A DNA stretch of 64,000 nt from VFJQ01 sp044226525. Lineage in GTDB: Bacteria; Verrucomicrobiota; Verrucomicrobiia; Chthoniobacterales; Chthoniobacteraceae. Under the pieces are notes generated by a model that had not been told where the DNA came from, did no database searches, and was given only the letters and a program-made list of their open reading frames with translations. Below, piece by piece: positions 51,054 through 60,060 of this stretch; positions within the stretch are counted from its first letter, which is position 1, and the number at the start of each line of letters is the position of its first letter. Position numbers and translations under genes: made by a program. The DNA is taken from NCBI GenBank assembly GCA_044226525.1, contig JBGAGV010000030.1, forward strand, positions 1 to 64,000, in the 5' to 3' direction.

Positions 51054-51527
51054 TTGGAACTCAAAGACATCAAAGACCTCATCGCCCTGATGAGGAAGAA
51101 CGACCTTTCCGTCTTCAAGATGGAAAAGGACGGCTTCAAGATCACCCTCAAACGAGGGAATGATTTTCAGCCTATCATCACTGCGTCGACCCCGGTGGCT
51201 CTGCCAGCCGGCGTGTCCGCGGTGGCGCCGGCGAACTTTGCCCTTGCTGAAGCTGCTCCGGCAGCCCCCGCAGGAGGCGCAGAGTCGAGCAACCTCAAGG
51301 AAATCACCAGCCCGATGGTCGGCACCTTCTACGCCGCCCCGTCGCCGGACGCGCCCAACTACGTGAAAGTGGGCGATACCGTCAGCGAAGGAACCGTCAT
51401 CTGCATCGTCGAGGCGATGAAGGTCATGAACGAGATCAAAGCTGAAATCTCCGGCACGGTCGTAGAGATCGCGGCGGAGAATGGAAAGCCGGTCCAGTTC
51501 GGCCAGGCGCTCTTCCGACTGAAGTAA
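51054..51527 (+). CDS. accB: Acetyl-CoA carboxylase biotin carboxyl carrier protein
   Basis: A 157-residue BCCP. The N-terminal MELKDIKDLIALMRKNDLSV matches the usual AccB start, then an Ala/Pro-rich linker, then the biotinyl domain with the attachment Lys in VEAMKVMNEIKAE. The start is a TTG at 51054 (no obvious ribosome-binding site), preferred over a TTG at 50979 that lies in a promoter -35 box. It carries biotin for the carboxylation of acetyl-CoA, first step of fatty acid synthesis. accC follows after 7 nt, so the two form an operon. Confidence 0.9.
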   Translation: MELKDIKDLIALMRKNDLSVFKMEKDGFKITLKRGNDFQPIITASTPVALPAGVSAVAPANFALAEAAPAAPAGGAESSNLKEITSPMVGTFYAAPSPDAPNYVKVGDTVSEGTVICIVEAMKVMNEIKAEISGTVVEIAAENGKPVQFGQALFRLK

Positions 51528-51534
51528 CTCGCCA

Positions 51535-52905
51535 GTGTTTTCCAAAGTCCTCATCGCCAATCGCGGCGAGATCGCCCTCCGCGTCATCCGCGCCTGCAAG
51601 GAACTCGGCATCAAGACGCTCGCCGTCTATTCCGAGGCCGACCGCGATTCGCTCCATGTGAAACTCGCCGACGAGGCGATCTGCATCGGGCCCGGACCGT
51701 CGAAGGATTCGTATCTCAAGATTGATCGCCTCATCGCCGCCGCCGAGGTGGGCAATGTGGATGCGATTCATCCGGGCTACGGCTTCCTCGCGGAGAACGC
51801 GCACTTCGCGGACGTCTGCCAGAGCTGCAATATCAAGTTCATCGGGCCGGCCAGCGACGCCATCCGTGCCATGGGCGACAAAAACATCGCTCGCGCCACC
51901 GCGCGCAAGGCGGGTGTGTCTGTCACGCCCGGTTCCGACGGACTCGTCGAGACGGAGCAGGAAGCCCGGCAGGTCGCGAAGAAGATCGGTTACCCCGTCA
52001 TGATCAAAGCCGTCGCCGGTGGCGGCGGCCGTGGCATGCGTGCGGCGCACAATGAAGTATCCCTCGTGCAGGGTTTCCACGGCGCTCGCAATGAAGCCGA
52101 GAAAGCCTTCGGCAATCCCGGCGTTTATATCGAGAAGCTGATCGAGAACCCGCATCACATCGAGTTCCAGATCATGGCCGACTCGCATGGCGATACCGTG
52201 CACATCGGCGAGCGCGATTGCTCGATGCAGCGGCGCAACCAGAAGATCATCGAAGAGTGTCCGTCGCCGCTTCCGGTGATGACGGAAAAGCTGCGCTCCA
52301 AAATGGGCGCTGCCGCCGTCAAACTCGCCCAGGAAGTAAAATACGTCGGCGCCGGCACCATGGAGTTCCTCGTGGATGACAAGGGGAACTACTACTTCAT
52401 GGAGATGAATACGCGCATCCAGGTGGAGCACTGCGTCACCGAGGAAGCGTATGGCATCGACCTCGTGAAGGAGCAGATCAAGGTGGCCGCGGGTGAATCG
52501 CTCTCGAACTTCGTGCGCAACGCGAAGCTGAAGTATCACGCCATCGAATGCCGCGTGAATGCGGAGGACCCCTTCAACAACTTCGCGCCGAGCCCGGGCC
52601 GGATCGATCTCTACTACGCGCCCGGCGGGCGTGGCGTGCGCATCGATTCCCATGCCTACGCGGGTTACACCATCCCGCCGCACTACGATTCCATGATCGC
52701 CAAGGTCATCGGCATGGGGACCACACGCCAGCACGCCATCGACCGCATGCGTCGTGCGCTGGATGAGTATTTCATCCACGGCATCAAGACGACGATCCCA
52801 CTGCACAAGGCAATCATGCGCGACCCGGACTTCGTGCGCGGCAAATACGACACGAGCTTCGTGGGTAAATTCCTCGAAAGCGGCGTGGCGCGCCTGCGGG
52901 CGTAA
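51535..52905 (+). CDS. accC: Biotin carboxylase subunit of acetyl-CoA carboxylase
   Basis: A 456-residue ATP-grasp enzyme. FSKVLIANRGEIALRVIRAC is the diagnostic N-terminus, followed by KAVAGGGGRGMR (ATP-binding glycine loop), EMNTRIQVEH and SCR-type SMQRRNQKIIEECPSP. The start codon is GTG (51535). It carboxylates biotin on AccB using bicarbonate and ATP. The carboxyltransferase genes accA/accD are not in the window. Confidence 0.94.
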   Translation: MFSKVLIANRGEIALRVIRACKELGIKTLAVYSEADRDSLHVKLADEAICIGPGPSKDSYLKIDRLIAAAEVGNVDAIHPGYGFLAENAHFADVCQSCNIKFIGPASDAIRAMGDKNIARATARKAGVSVTPGSDGLVETEQEARQVAKKIGYPVMIKAVAGGGGRGMRAAHNEVSLVQGFHGARNEAEKAFGNPGVYIEKLIENPHHIEFQIMADSHGDTVHIGERDCSMQRRNQKIIEECPSPLPVMTEKLRSKMGAAAVKLAQEVKYVGAGTMEFLVDDKGNYYFMEMNTRIQVEHCVTEEAYGIDLVKEQIKVAAGESLSNFVRNAKLKYHAIECRVNAEDPFNNFAPSPGRIDLYYAPGGRGVRIDSHAYAGYTIPPHYDSMIAKVIGMGTTRQHAIDRMRRALDEYFIHGIKTTIPLHKAIMRDPDFVRGKYDTSFVGKFLESGVARLRA

Positions 52906-52968
52906 AGAGCCGCGGGTTGATTTGAGAACAGCGCCCGGCAATCCGGCGCTCGCCGACCGGGTCCGTCG

Positions 52969-53679
52969 CTAAGTCGATTTGTCTTCCGGCCCGTGTGTCC
53001 GCTTCCGGCCGAGGCGGCGCCAGTTGCTCCACGTCTTTTTGAACGCGGCGGCGGGCGAGAGATAACGCTGGTTCAACTCCGTGCCGCGCTTGATCTGGTT
53101 GAGCAATCCCTTCACGGAAAACTCCGGTGCATCGAGAATCGTGTAAGCCGTGCCGATCGCCGATTCGTGGTGCGCGTCGCTCGCTGCGGTCATCGGCAGC
53201 TTGCGTTTTTGCGCGTAATCGAAGGCCTTGCGGTTGTATCGCTTTAGCGTGGTGGCCGCGTTGAAGACTTCGATCGCGTCGAGTTCCAGCGTATCGAGCA
53301 CCGACTCGCGGATGCCGGCGCGGAAAAGGTCGTAGGGATGCGGTGGGATCGCCAGTCCACCCATCTCGTGCACCAGTTTGCAGACTTCCGCGGCTGGCGC
53401 GCCTTTCAGATACGGCAGAATCACCCCGAGGCAAAGCAGGTGGCCCTCGGCTGTCGTCACCTCCACGCCAGGAATGATCACGAAATCATCCACCGGCAAG
53501 CCGTCTTCGCGCACCAGTCCCTTGTCGAGCAGGTAGCGGCACGCGTCGCAGGTGTTGTGGTCGGTCATGGCAAACCCGTGCAGCCCCTTCTTCCTCGCGG
53601 CCTCGATCAGCGCCTCGGGCGAACTCACCCCGTCGCCGGAAAACCACGAGTGGCAGTGGAGGTCGATGTTGTAGGGCAT
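52969..53679 (-). CDS. PHP-domain phosphoesterase
   Basis: A 236-residue PHP (polymerase and histidinol phosphatase) protein. Metal ligands are visible as DLHCHSWFSGD and AMTDHNTCDAC, then LGVILPYLKGAPA and GGLAIPPHPYDLFR. The C-terminal 40 residues are basic. Typical roles are nucleoside or sugar phosphate hydrolysis; the substrate cannot be assigned. It is divergent from the DUF1802 gene across an AT-rich inverted repeat. Confidence 0.85.
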   Translation of the reverse strand: MPYNIDLHCHSWFSGDGVSSPEALIEAARKKGLHGFAMTDHNTCDACRYLLDKGLVREDGLPVDDFVIIPGVEVTTAEGHLLCLGVILPYLKGAPAAEVCKLVHEMGGLAIPPHPYDLFRAGIRESVLDTLELDAIEVFNAATTLKRYNRKAFDYAQKRKLPMTAASDAHHESAIGTAYTILDAPEFSVKGLLNQIKRGTELNQRYLSPAAAFKKTWSNWRRLGRKRTHGPEDKST

Positions 53680-53682
53680 TGG

Positions 53683-53775
53683 GAAGTGAAGAATGAAAAA
53701 TTAAGAATTAAAAGTGTAGGACGACGGAGGTTTTCTCCACGAATTCTTAATTCTTAATTTTTAACTCTTCATTCC
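53683..53775. repeat. AT-rich inverted repeat between divergent genes
   Basis: The left arm, 53683-53713 (GAAGAATGAAAAATTAAGAA and following), and the right arm, 53742-53775 (ATTCTTAATTCTTAATTTTT and following), are nearly perfect inverses. The repeat is far more A/T-rich than the surrounding genes. It sits between the starts of the PHP and DUF1802 genes, so it may carry promoters for both or be a small non-autonomous element. Confidence 0.5.
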
Positions 53776-53779
53776 CATC

Positions 53780-54319
53780 GTGTTTGCTTTCAAAGAATGG
53801 ACCCTCATCTGCGACGCGCTCGCGCGCGGCACGCAATCGATCATCCTCCGCAAAGGCGGCATTGCCGAGGGGCGCGACGGGTTCCGCTTCAAACACGCCG
53901 ATTTCCTGCTCTTCCCCACGCTTTTCCATGAGCAGGTGCAGAAGCTGAGATTGCCCGCCGAGACGGCACTCCCTGCCGCGCGGCCCGATGGCCAGCACGA
54001 GATCAAGCTCGCCGCGCACGTCGAGTGGACCGCGGACGTCACCGATTGGGAAAAGGTGTGTGCGCTCGAAGCACACCACCTTTGGACGCGCGCGGAGATC
54101 GAGAAGCGTTTCAAGCAGGACGATACGCCTGGCGTGAGCCTTGCGTTCGTGCGCATTTCCACCGTGCAGCCGTCGCTGGTCTTCCCGGAATCGCCCAAAT
54201 ACGGCGGCTGCCGTTCGTGGATCGAAGTGCCCGATCTTGCCGGAGGCTCCACGCTCGCACCGGTGATCGACGAGGCGGCGCATCGCGCTCGCGAAGCCGA
54301 AATTCGCGCCCTGTTGTAA
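53780..54319 (+). CDS. DUF1802-family protein
   Basis: A 179-residue protein of family DUF1802: FAFKEWTLICDALARGTQSI, ILRKGGIAEGRDGFRFKHAD, FLLFPTLFHEQVQKLRLPAE are the diagnostic blocks. The start is GTG at 53780. There is no membrane segment or signal peptide. Its function is unknown. It lies just next to a giant autotransporter-repeat gene (6 nt apart, convergent). Confidence 0.8.
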   Translation: MFAFKEWTLICDALARGTQSIILRKGGIAEGRDGFRFKHADFLLFPTLFHEQVQKLRLPAETALPAARPDGQHEIKLAAHVEWTADVTDWEKVCALEAHHLWTRAEIEKRFKQDDTPGVSLAFVRISTVQPSLVFPESPKYGGCRSWIEVPDLAGGSTLAPVIDEAAHRAREAEIRALL

Positions 54320-54325
54320 GGCGGG

Positions 54326-57300
54326 TTAAAGCGTCACCTCACGGAGGAAGAAATCGCTGGTCAGCCCGGTGGCACCGGGGCCGGTGGCCCCGAACGCGAA
54401 GGCATCGGCAGCGTCATTCGGGCCTTTGTCGAATTTGAGGGCGGCCTTGGCGACTTTGGCCTTGGTGATCTGCTCGGCGACGATGCCGAAGGTGTCGCCG
54501 CCGGCGATGGTGCCGGAGGCCTGGCCTCTGATGGTGACGCTGGCGATGGTGGAGAAAATCTTCGCGTTGTCGCGTGTGCCCACGATTTTGGCGTCATCCG
54601 CAGTGCCCGCAAAGCCGTCCGCCCCCGCCGTCGTGCCGGCGAGCGCAGTGCTCGCGTGCCAGTCCGCGCCGGCAAAGATTGAACTGATCGAGGCGTCCGC
54701 ATTGAGAGCGGCGAGGGTGAGGTCGTAGCCGGCGAGCACGCGCAGAAAATCGACCCCGCCGAGGACTTTGAGAGACTTGATCGCGACATCGAGACCCTTG
54801 GTTGGCGCGACCGCCTTGCCGAAGGCGGAGATGATGACCGGCGAGGCGGCAGTGCCGGCGATATCGCCGCGCACGGTGATCGTGCCGAGGTCGGCCCCGG
54901 CGCTGAGCCGTCCGCCGAGGAAGGATCCATTGATCGCCACCGCGCCGATGCTGCCTGTGCCGAGCACGGAGGCGTCGTGGATGCTCGCCTTCACGGTGAG
55001 TCTGCCGAGGTTGCCGGTGAGATTGCTCACGAGACTGCCGGTGCCTCCCTGCGTGGTGAGTCCAAGGGCGCCGAGCGATTGAACGGTGAGCGCTTTCACC
55101 GCTCCGGCGTCGATCCGCCCAAGATCGCCATCCACGACTACCGAGCCGAGCGCGACCCCCGTGGCATTGAGATAACCGATGTTCGTCAAACCATCGCCGC
55201 CGGCGGCTGTGCGTTTGGAAGTGATCGTTAGCGTGGCGCCCGCGTCGGTGGGGTCGAGTGCGAGCTTGAGGAGCTGGGCGTGGCCGCCGGTCGAGAAGCC
55301 GAAGGTAAAGTCGCCCGGAGCAAGCTGCGCCGTCTTGCCTTTGATCTTCACCGTCACCACATCGCCGTCCCCGTCGGTGAATATCGCGCTCTTGCCATCG
55401 CCGCTCACGGCGAGATCGTTGGCTGGGGTGGCCAAGGCGGTGAGGACCACGTCGTTTCCAGTGCCGCCGACGTAGCTGATTTGAAAACCCTGCCCGTTGG
55501 CGGTGAACTTGGCGCCCTCGGGAAGCCCGGCAAAGGTGCCGTTTACCGCGCTGCTACTGGTGTTATCGATGATCCTGAATTGGTCGCCCGGGTTCGCCGT
55601 GAAATCGTCCACGAGTGTGAGCGTCGCCCCCCCGAGGATGACGCTCGCGGTAGCTCGGAACTGGTCGTGGGTGGTCGCCGCCGTGGTGCCGTGAATGTCC
55701 GCGACGAAGTCCGAAGCGGCGTCGAGCACGAGTGAGTTTGCGGTGAACCGGCCGGTGTTCGTGCCTGGGCTGATGGTGCTGCTGGCGGAAATCACCGAAC
55801 TGGCGGTGCCGATCCCGGTGAGGGTGGCGCCGTTAGTCAGTCCGACGACATTGGGAAGGTTCACGCCTGTTTCGACGAGCAGCGTGCTGGCGCCGTTGAC
55901 GATGACAGCGCCTGAGGCGCTTCCCAGTGGGGTGGCGGTGGTATTCGTCACGTCGAGCAGACCTCCATTGACCGTGACTCCGCCCACGAAGGTATTTGCT
56001 CCCGCGCCACCGATGATCAGCGTGCCCGCACCGACCTTGGTCAGACCACGGTTGGCCGCCTGTGAATCGATGACGCCCGTCGTGGTGAGCGAGCTGTTGA
56101 CTCCGTCCACGCCGAGCGTCCATGGCGCACCCGCGATGAGCGTCAGGTTGCCGGCGAGCACGGCGTCATGGTCGCCGATAACGCGGATAGCACCGAGGCT
56201 GCCCACTCCTTTGCCGGCAAACTGAACGACTTCAGCGGTGCTGCCGGCATCGCGCAAGGTGCCGTCGAAATTGAGCAAAACGGAGTTACCGCTGCTCACG
56301 ATGAGCTCATTCCCGCCTCCACCGGCGCCGAGCCCGGCGGGTGTATCGATCTGGAGCGTGCTCGGGCCTTGGTTGCCATTCAAATTGGTCTGCCCGGTGT
56401 AGGTGTTGTCGTGCGTAAACTCGACGATGCCGTTGCCGTTGATGAAGAGCGTGCTGGTCGCTCCGCTGATCACACCATCGACGACGAGGCGGGTGCCGGT
56501 ATTGGCCGTCGGGTCGCCCGCCACGGGAAAGCCTGCGCCGAGCGCGACGCCGCCATTGCCAGCCATCAGCACGAGCGAGCCTTGGAAGGTATTGGTGGCG
56601 CCGCCGTCTGCACCGAGGCCGCCGCCGGTGGAGTTGCTGTTCAGGTTGAAGGTGGTCTTTTGCACCGTGATGCCATTGCGCAGTTGAACCTGCCCCGGGT
56701 CGTTGGTGGTGATCGAGCCGGCCACGGTGCCGAGGGCGGTATTCGTCTTTGCCACGGTGAAGCCGCCGTTGCTGGTGAAATTCGTGAAGCTGTTGTCACC
56801 CGAAAGTTCCAGCGTGCCCGACCCCGTCTTGATCAGATTGCCGGTGCTGATGTCGCCATCGATCAGGACGCCGGGAGTGTTGGCATTGTTTCCGGCGCCC
56901 GTCGTGTTGCTGATCGTCAGCGTCCGTCCGCCAAGATCGATGTCGCCGTGAAACGTGAGCAGGCTCTTGACCTGTTGCGAACGGAAGGTGGCGTCGTTGG
57001 TGCTCAGCGTGAGCGCGACATTGAAAATCTCCGTGATCCCGCTGGTGGAATCGGCGACGTTATTCGCGATATCGATGCCAAACGGGTCCTGTCCCGCGGC
57101 GCCAGTTTTGATGGTGATCGCGTTGCCGTTGATGGTGTATCCATTCGCCGACGTGCCGCCGGCGGCGTTCGTGCCCGCATTGGCGTCGAAAGTGATCGAG
57201 TCCACCGTGAGCGCCGCGATGTCGTTTTGCATCACGAGTTGAGCGGCATTCGTGAGGTTCGTGTGAAAAATCAGATCAATGTCGCCCGAGGCGTCGGTGG

Positions 57301-57436
57301 CGGGCGAGCCGTTGGTCCAGTTCTGCGCATTCGACCAGAGATTGTCTGCGCCGCCGCCCGTCCATTCATGGACCGCAAGAGCGATGCGGGTTTCGAGGAT
57401 TTCAACGACGGGGAAGGGGGGCGCAGAAGTCTTCAT
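54326..57436 (-). CDS. Giant surface protein with autotransporter-associated beta-strand repeats
   Basis: A 1036-residue protein. The first residues contain EILETRIAL, resembling the LE.R motif found near the N-terminus of many planctomycete/verrucomicrobial surface proteins. The repeats read GTLELSGDNSFTNF, TYTGQTNLNGNQ, TKVGAGTLIIGGAGANTFVG and similar, typical of autotransporter-associated beta-strand repeats forming a long beta-helix. The C-terminus has DNAKIFSTIASVTIRGQASG-type repeats and no recognisable beta-barrel translocator. It is probably secreted by another route and displayed on the surface. The C-terminal 400 residues may be a second, adhesin-like domain. Confidence 0.78.
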   Translation of the reverse strand: MKTSAPPFPVVEILETRIALAVHEWTGGGADNLWSNAQNWTNGSPATDASGDIDLIFHTNLTNAAQLVMQNDIAALTVDSITFDANAGTNAAGGTSANGYTINGNAITIKTGAAGQDPFGIDIANNVADSTSGITEIFNVALTLSTNDATFRSQQVKSLLTFHGDIDLGGRTLTISNTTGAGNNANTPGVLIDGDISTGNLIKTGSGTLELSGDNSFTNFTSNGGFTVAKTNTALGTVAGSITTNDPGQVQLRNGITVQKTTFNLNSNSTGGGLGADGGATNTFQGSLVLMAGNGGVALGAGFPVAGDPTANTGTRLVVDGVISGATSTLFINGNGIVEFTHDNTYTGQTNLNGNQGPSTLQIDTPAGLGAGGGGNELIVSSGNSVLLNFDGTLRDAGSTAEVVQFAGKGVGSLGAIRVIGDHDAVLAGNLTLIAGAPWTLGVDGVNSSLTTTGVIDSQAANRGLTKVGAGTLIIGGAGANTFVGGVTVNGGLLDVTNTTATPLGSASGAVIVNGASTLLVETGVNLPNVVGLTNGATLTGIGTASSVISASSTISPGTNTGRFTANSLVLDAASDFVADIHGTTAATTHDQFRATASVILGGATLTLVDDFTANPGDQFRIIDNTSSSAVNGTFAGLPEGAKFTANGQGFQISYVGGTGNDVVLTALATPANDLAVSGDGKSAIFTDGDGDVVTVKIKGKTAQLAPGDFTFGFSTGGHAQLLKLALDPTDAGATLTITSKRTAAGGDGLTNIGYLNATGVALGSVVVDGDLGRIDAGAVKALTVQSLGALGLTTQGGTGSLVSNLTGNLGRLTVKASIHDASVLGTGSIGAVAINGSFLGGRLSAGADLGTITVRGDIAGTAASPVIISAFGKAVAPTKGLDVAIKSLKVLGGVDFLRVLAGYDLTLAALNADASISSIFAGADWHASTALAGTTAGADGFAGTADDAKIVGTRDNAKIFSTIASVTIRGQASGTIAGGDTFGIVAEQITKAKVAKAALKFDKGPNDAADAFAFGATGPGATGLTSDFFLREVTL

Positions 57437-57566
57437 GCGCCGAGTGTGTCAGCGCGTCTGGAATTGGCGAGCTTTCTACGATCCCAGTTTGCCGCTGGGC
57501 CTCACAAAATCCGGCATTATACTGAATAAACGCTCGCTCCGAGGCCGCTCCGGAGCACGATCGCGC

Positions 57567-58085
57567 ATGCCTGCGCCGCTTCGGGCCATTCAGGCCGATA
57601 TTACCACCCTCGCTCTGGATGCGATCGTGAACGCGGCGAATTCGTCCCTGCTCGGCGGCGGTGGAGTTGATGACGCAATTCATCGTGCGGCCGGGCCGGG
57701 ACTGCTGGCTGAATGCCGCACGCTGGGTGGTTGTGAGACGGGCGACGCGAAGCTCACAAAAGGGTATCGCCTCGCCGCGCGGCACATCATTCACACCGTC
57801 GGCCCGGGGTGGCGGGGTGGCGGTCGGGGCGAAGCGGAATTGCTCGCATCGTGCTACCGCCGCTCGCTGGAACTTGCCATGGGGCACGCGCTCCGCACCC
57901 TTGCGTTTCCGAGTATTAGCACCGGTGTCTACGGTTACCCCATCGACGCCGCCGCCCGCCTCGCGGTTGCCACCGTGCGCGCGGCGATCGTCGAAAACGA
58001 AGTGATTGAGGAGGTCATCTTCTGCTGTTTCTCCGCGCGCGATTTGCAGATTTACGAGACGACGCTGGCCTCGTTTGGAAGGTGA
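57567..58085 (+). CDS. Macro-domain protein (O-acetyl-ADP-ribose deacetylase-like)
   Basis: A 172-residue macro domain, the fold that binds ADP-ribose. The signature blocks are QADITTLALDAIVNAANSSL, LGGGGVDDAIHRAAGP, GDAKLTKGYRLAARHIIHTVGP and LAFPSISTGVYGYPID, with the Asn/Asp catalytic pair of YmdB-type deacetylases in NAANSSLLGGGGVDDA. The ATG at 57567 gives exactly the family length. A longer frame adds about 96 residues through the divergent region and was rejected. Role: removal of O-acetyl or ADP-ribosyl groups. Confidence 0.85.
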   Translation: MPAPLRAIQADITTLALDAIVNAANSSLLGGGGVDDAIHRAAGPGLLAECRTLGGCETGDAKLTKGYRLAARHIIHTVGPGWRGGGRGEAELLASCYRRSLELAMGHALRTLAFPSISTGVYGYPIDAAARLAVATVRAAIVENEVIEEVIFCCFSARDLQIYETTLASFGR

Positions 58086-58189
58086 ACTGGCGTCCTGCTC
58101 GAGTGGCACTCGCCGCGCCTCACTCGAATTTGAATAAAGACGCGCATCCTTGCGTCGCAGTCCGATACAATCGTATCACTCAATCTGCT

Positions 58190-58522
58190 ATGAAGCTCCT
58201 GACCCTTGCCCTCGCCGCCGCCGCCGCTGTCACGCTGACAGGCTGCGATGAGGATGTTTACGTGAGCCGCAGTAGCCCCGGCTATTACGGCGGTTACAGT
58301 CGGCATCGTTCGACGACCGTCGTGGTGGACGGGCGTCCTTCTTACTATCATCGCCCATATGGCTATGGCTACCGTGCTCCTGTGCGTCACGACACCGTGG
58401 TGGTGGCGGGTCGCACGCCTTATCGGTCGCACAATACCGTCGTGGTGAATCGCCGTCCGGCGCCGCATTCGAACGTCGTCGTGGTGGACAAGCGCAAGCA
58501 TCACAAGCACGATCACGATTGA
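58190..58522 (+). CDS. Small Val/Tyr/His-rich lipoprotein with internal repeats
   Basis: A 110-residue protein. The signal MKLLTLALAAAAAVTLTGC is a clear lipobox (LTGC), so it is anchored to a membrane by lipid. The mature part repeats the unit STTVVVDGRP, HDTVVVAGRTP, HNTVVVNRRP, SNVVVVDKRK, each built around T/N-VVV, and ends in KHHKHDHD, a possible metal-binding His/Asp tail. It has no known enzyme fold. Function is unknown; surface or periplasmic structural role is plausible. Confidence 0.65.
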   Translation: MKLLTLALAAAAAVTLTGCDEDVYVSRSSPGYYGGYSRHRSTTVVVDGRPSYYHRPYGYGYRAPVRHDTVVVAGRTPYRSHNTVVVNRRPAPHSNVVVVDKRKHHKHDHD

Positions 58523-58727
58523 TCGGGTTCTGGCGGATTGGGTTCTGGCGAATCGGACGTGATGAGTTTTCGTCCATGCCATCCTTCTTTCTGCCTCTTG
58601 TGCCGCGTCCTTCGCTGTAGCGGCATTAAAAAAACGGTGAGCCGCGGGCGGCGGACGCCACCGGCCGATTCTATCTTTCGTCAGGACGAAGCGGTGAAAT
58701 TAATCGGGACCGTCAGACTTCCACGTC

Positions 58728-59801
58728 TTAATGGATCGCGACTGGCACGCCTGCTTTCACTTTCCCCGCGAGCCGGACTACGTCCCAGTTTGCCAGCCGA
58801 ATACACCCGTGGCTGGCTGAGCGCCCGATGGTGTCCGGGCTGTTCGTGCCGTGCAGGCCTATGCCTTTTTTGTTCAACTGAATCCACATGACGCCGACCG
58901 GGTTGTTCGGGCCCGGCGGGAGCAGATGAAAGTCACTGCTTCGTTTGCCGTGGTTCAGCATCGCCTCATCGTAGCGGAAGTTGGGCATCTTCGCGACGCC
59001 ACGGACTTTCCAGTCGCCCACCGGTGAGGCGGTTCGCCCGGAGCCGATGGTTACGGGATAAGCGGCGATGAGTTTGTCGTCGTCGAAGACACTCAGCATA
59101 TTAGTCTTCATATCCACTCGCACCGAGACGGTGATCGGCGGTTCCGGAGTGGCCTTTTCCTTTTTGCCGCCTTTGCGTTCTTTGGCGTCATCAGCCTCTT
59201 CCGTGTCGTTGGCAGCAATTTCGCCACCCGGCTGGATGTCCTTTACGGCGGTGAGTTCAAACGGCTCCACATTCGGCACGGTGAGAACGTCGCCCGCCTT
59301 GATCGACTTGGTTTTACCGGGGTTCAGTTCCGCGAGGAAGTCGAGGTCGGTGTGGAATTTTTCGGCAATCGCCTCGGCGACCGTCTGGTAGGGAAGCGAC
59401 TTTTGTTTCGCCTGAGCGGCAATCGCCCCGGGCAGTTCGCCGACCGATTGGAGGTCGGCTTCGGTAACGGTGTAGCTTGTGAAAACGGGATCGACGCTGG
59501 CGAGGTCGAGCCCGCTGACATCCGGAGCAACTTCCGATTTGCCTTTGGCGGACTTTGCAGGGGCTGCCGGGGCCGATTCCCCTCGTGACTGCCGATAAAG
59601 CGCGAGTGCGCGAACCGTGAATTCCCCGTAGTGCCCGTCTATTTTTCCGGGGGTGAACTCCGCCCGATCCAGGAAAACCTGTAGCCGGGTCGCGGCCTCG
59701 ATCGTTTCCCGATTGCGCGGCTTTTCCTTTGCGAGGGAGGGAAGGGCGAAGAGGACCGCCAGTGCGCCGGCGATCAGGGCGAGAGAGGGGCGCGTTTTCA
59801 T
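58728..59801 (-). CDS. L,D-transpeptidase with LysM-like and peptidoglycan-binding N-terminus
   Basis: A 357-residue secreted enzyme. It has a signal peptide (MKTRPSLALIAGALAVLFALPSLA), a short peptidoglycan-binding-like segment (LDRAEFTPGKIDGHYGEFTVRALALYR), then a LysM-like stretch (KSLPYQTVAEAIAEKFHTDL). The YkuD catalytic core follows, with IGLHGTNSPDTIG and SASHGCIRLANWD carrying the catalytic Cys and His. The ATG at 59801 was chosen; the longer frame adds 60 residues that have no signal peptide. It cross-links peptidoglycan through 3-3 bonds or attaches surface proteins. Confidence 0.9.
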   Translation of the reverse strand: MKTRPSLALIAGALAVLFALPSLAKEKPRNRETIEAATRLQVFLDRAEFTPGKIDGHYGEFTVRALALYRQSRGESAPAAPAKSAKGKSEVAPDVSGLDLASVDPVFTSYTVTEADLQSVGELPGAIAAQAKQKSLPYQTVAEAIAEKFHTDLDFLAELNPGKTKSIKAGDVLTVPNVEPFELTAVKDIQPGGEIAANDTEEADDAKERKGGKKEKATPEPPITVSVRVDMKTNMLSVFDDDKLIAAYPVTIGSGRTASPVGDWKVRGVAKMPNFRYDEAMLNHGKRSSDFHLLPPGPNNPVGVMWIQLNKKGIGLHGTNSPDTIGRSASHGCIRLANWDVVRLAGKVKAGVPVAIH

Positions 59802-60060
59802 CTGAGAAGCTATCGCCGGGGGGCGGCAGTGCGGAGGTATGCACCTGCCGACAAGGAGAGTCGGACTGGTCTGCCTGATCCGAATCGCCTGGCTGATTGA
59901 AGTGTGTAAGAGGCTCGATTTAAGTAGCTTGAGGCCTATTTTTGAGAAGGGCCCCGGTCCCCCCCTCGCAACCCTCACCACCCCAAACGGTGGAAAAAAT
60001 CTCTTAGGAAATCGCCAGAACCCGGTTTAACTCGGCAGCGAACCTCTAGAATCCAAAAAC

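Noticed and set aside
58164..58177. GATAC/GTATC inverted repeat ahead of the lipoprotein as an operator
   Set aside because: It is only 5 bp per arm and such repeats occur by chance; no regulator is linked to it.
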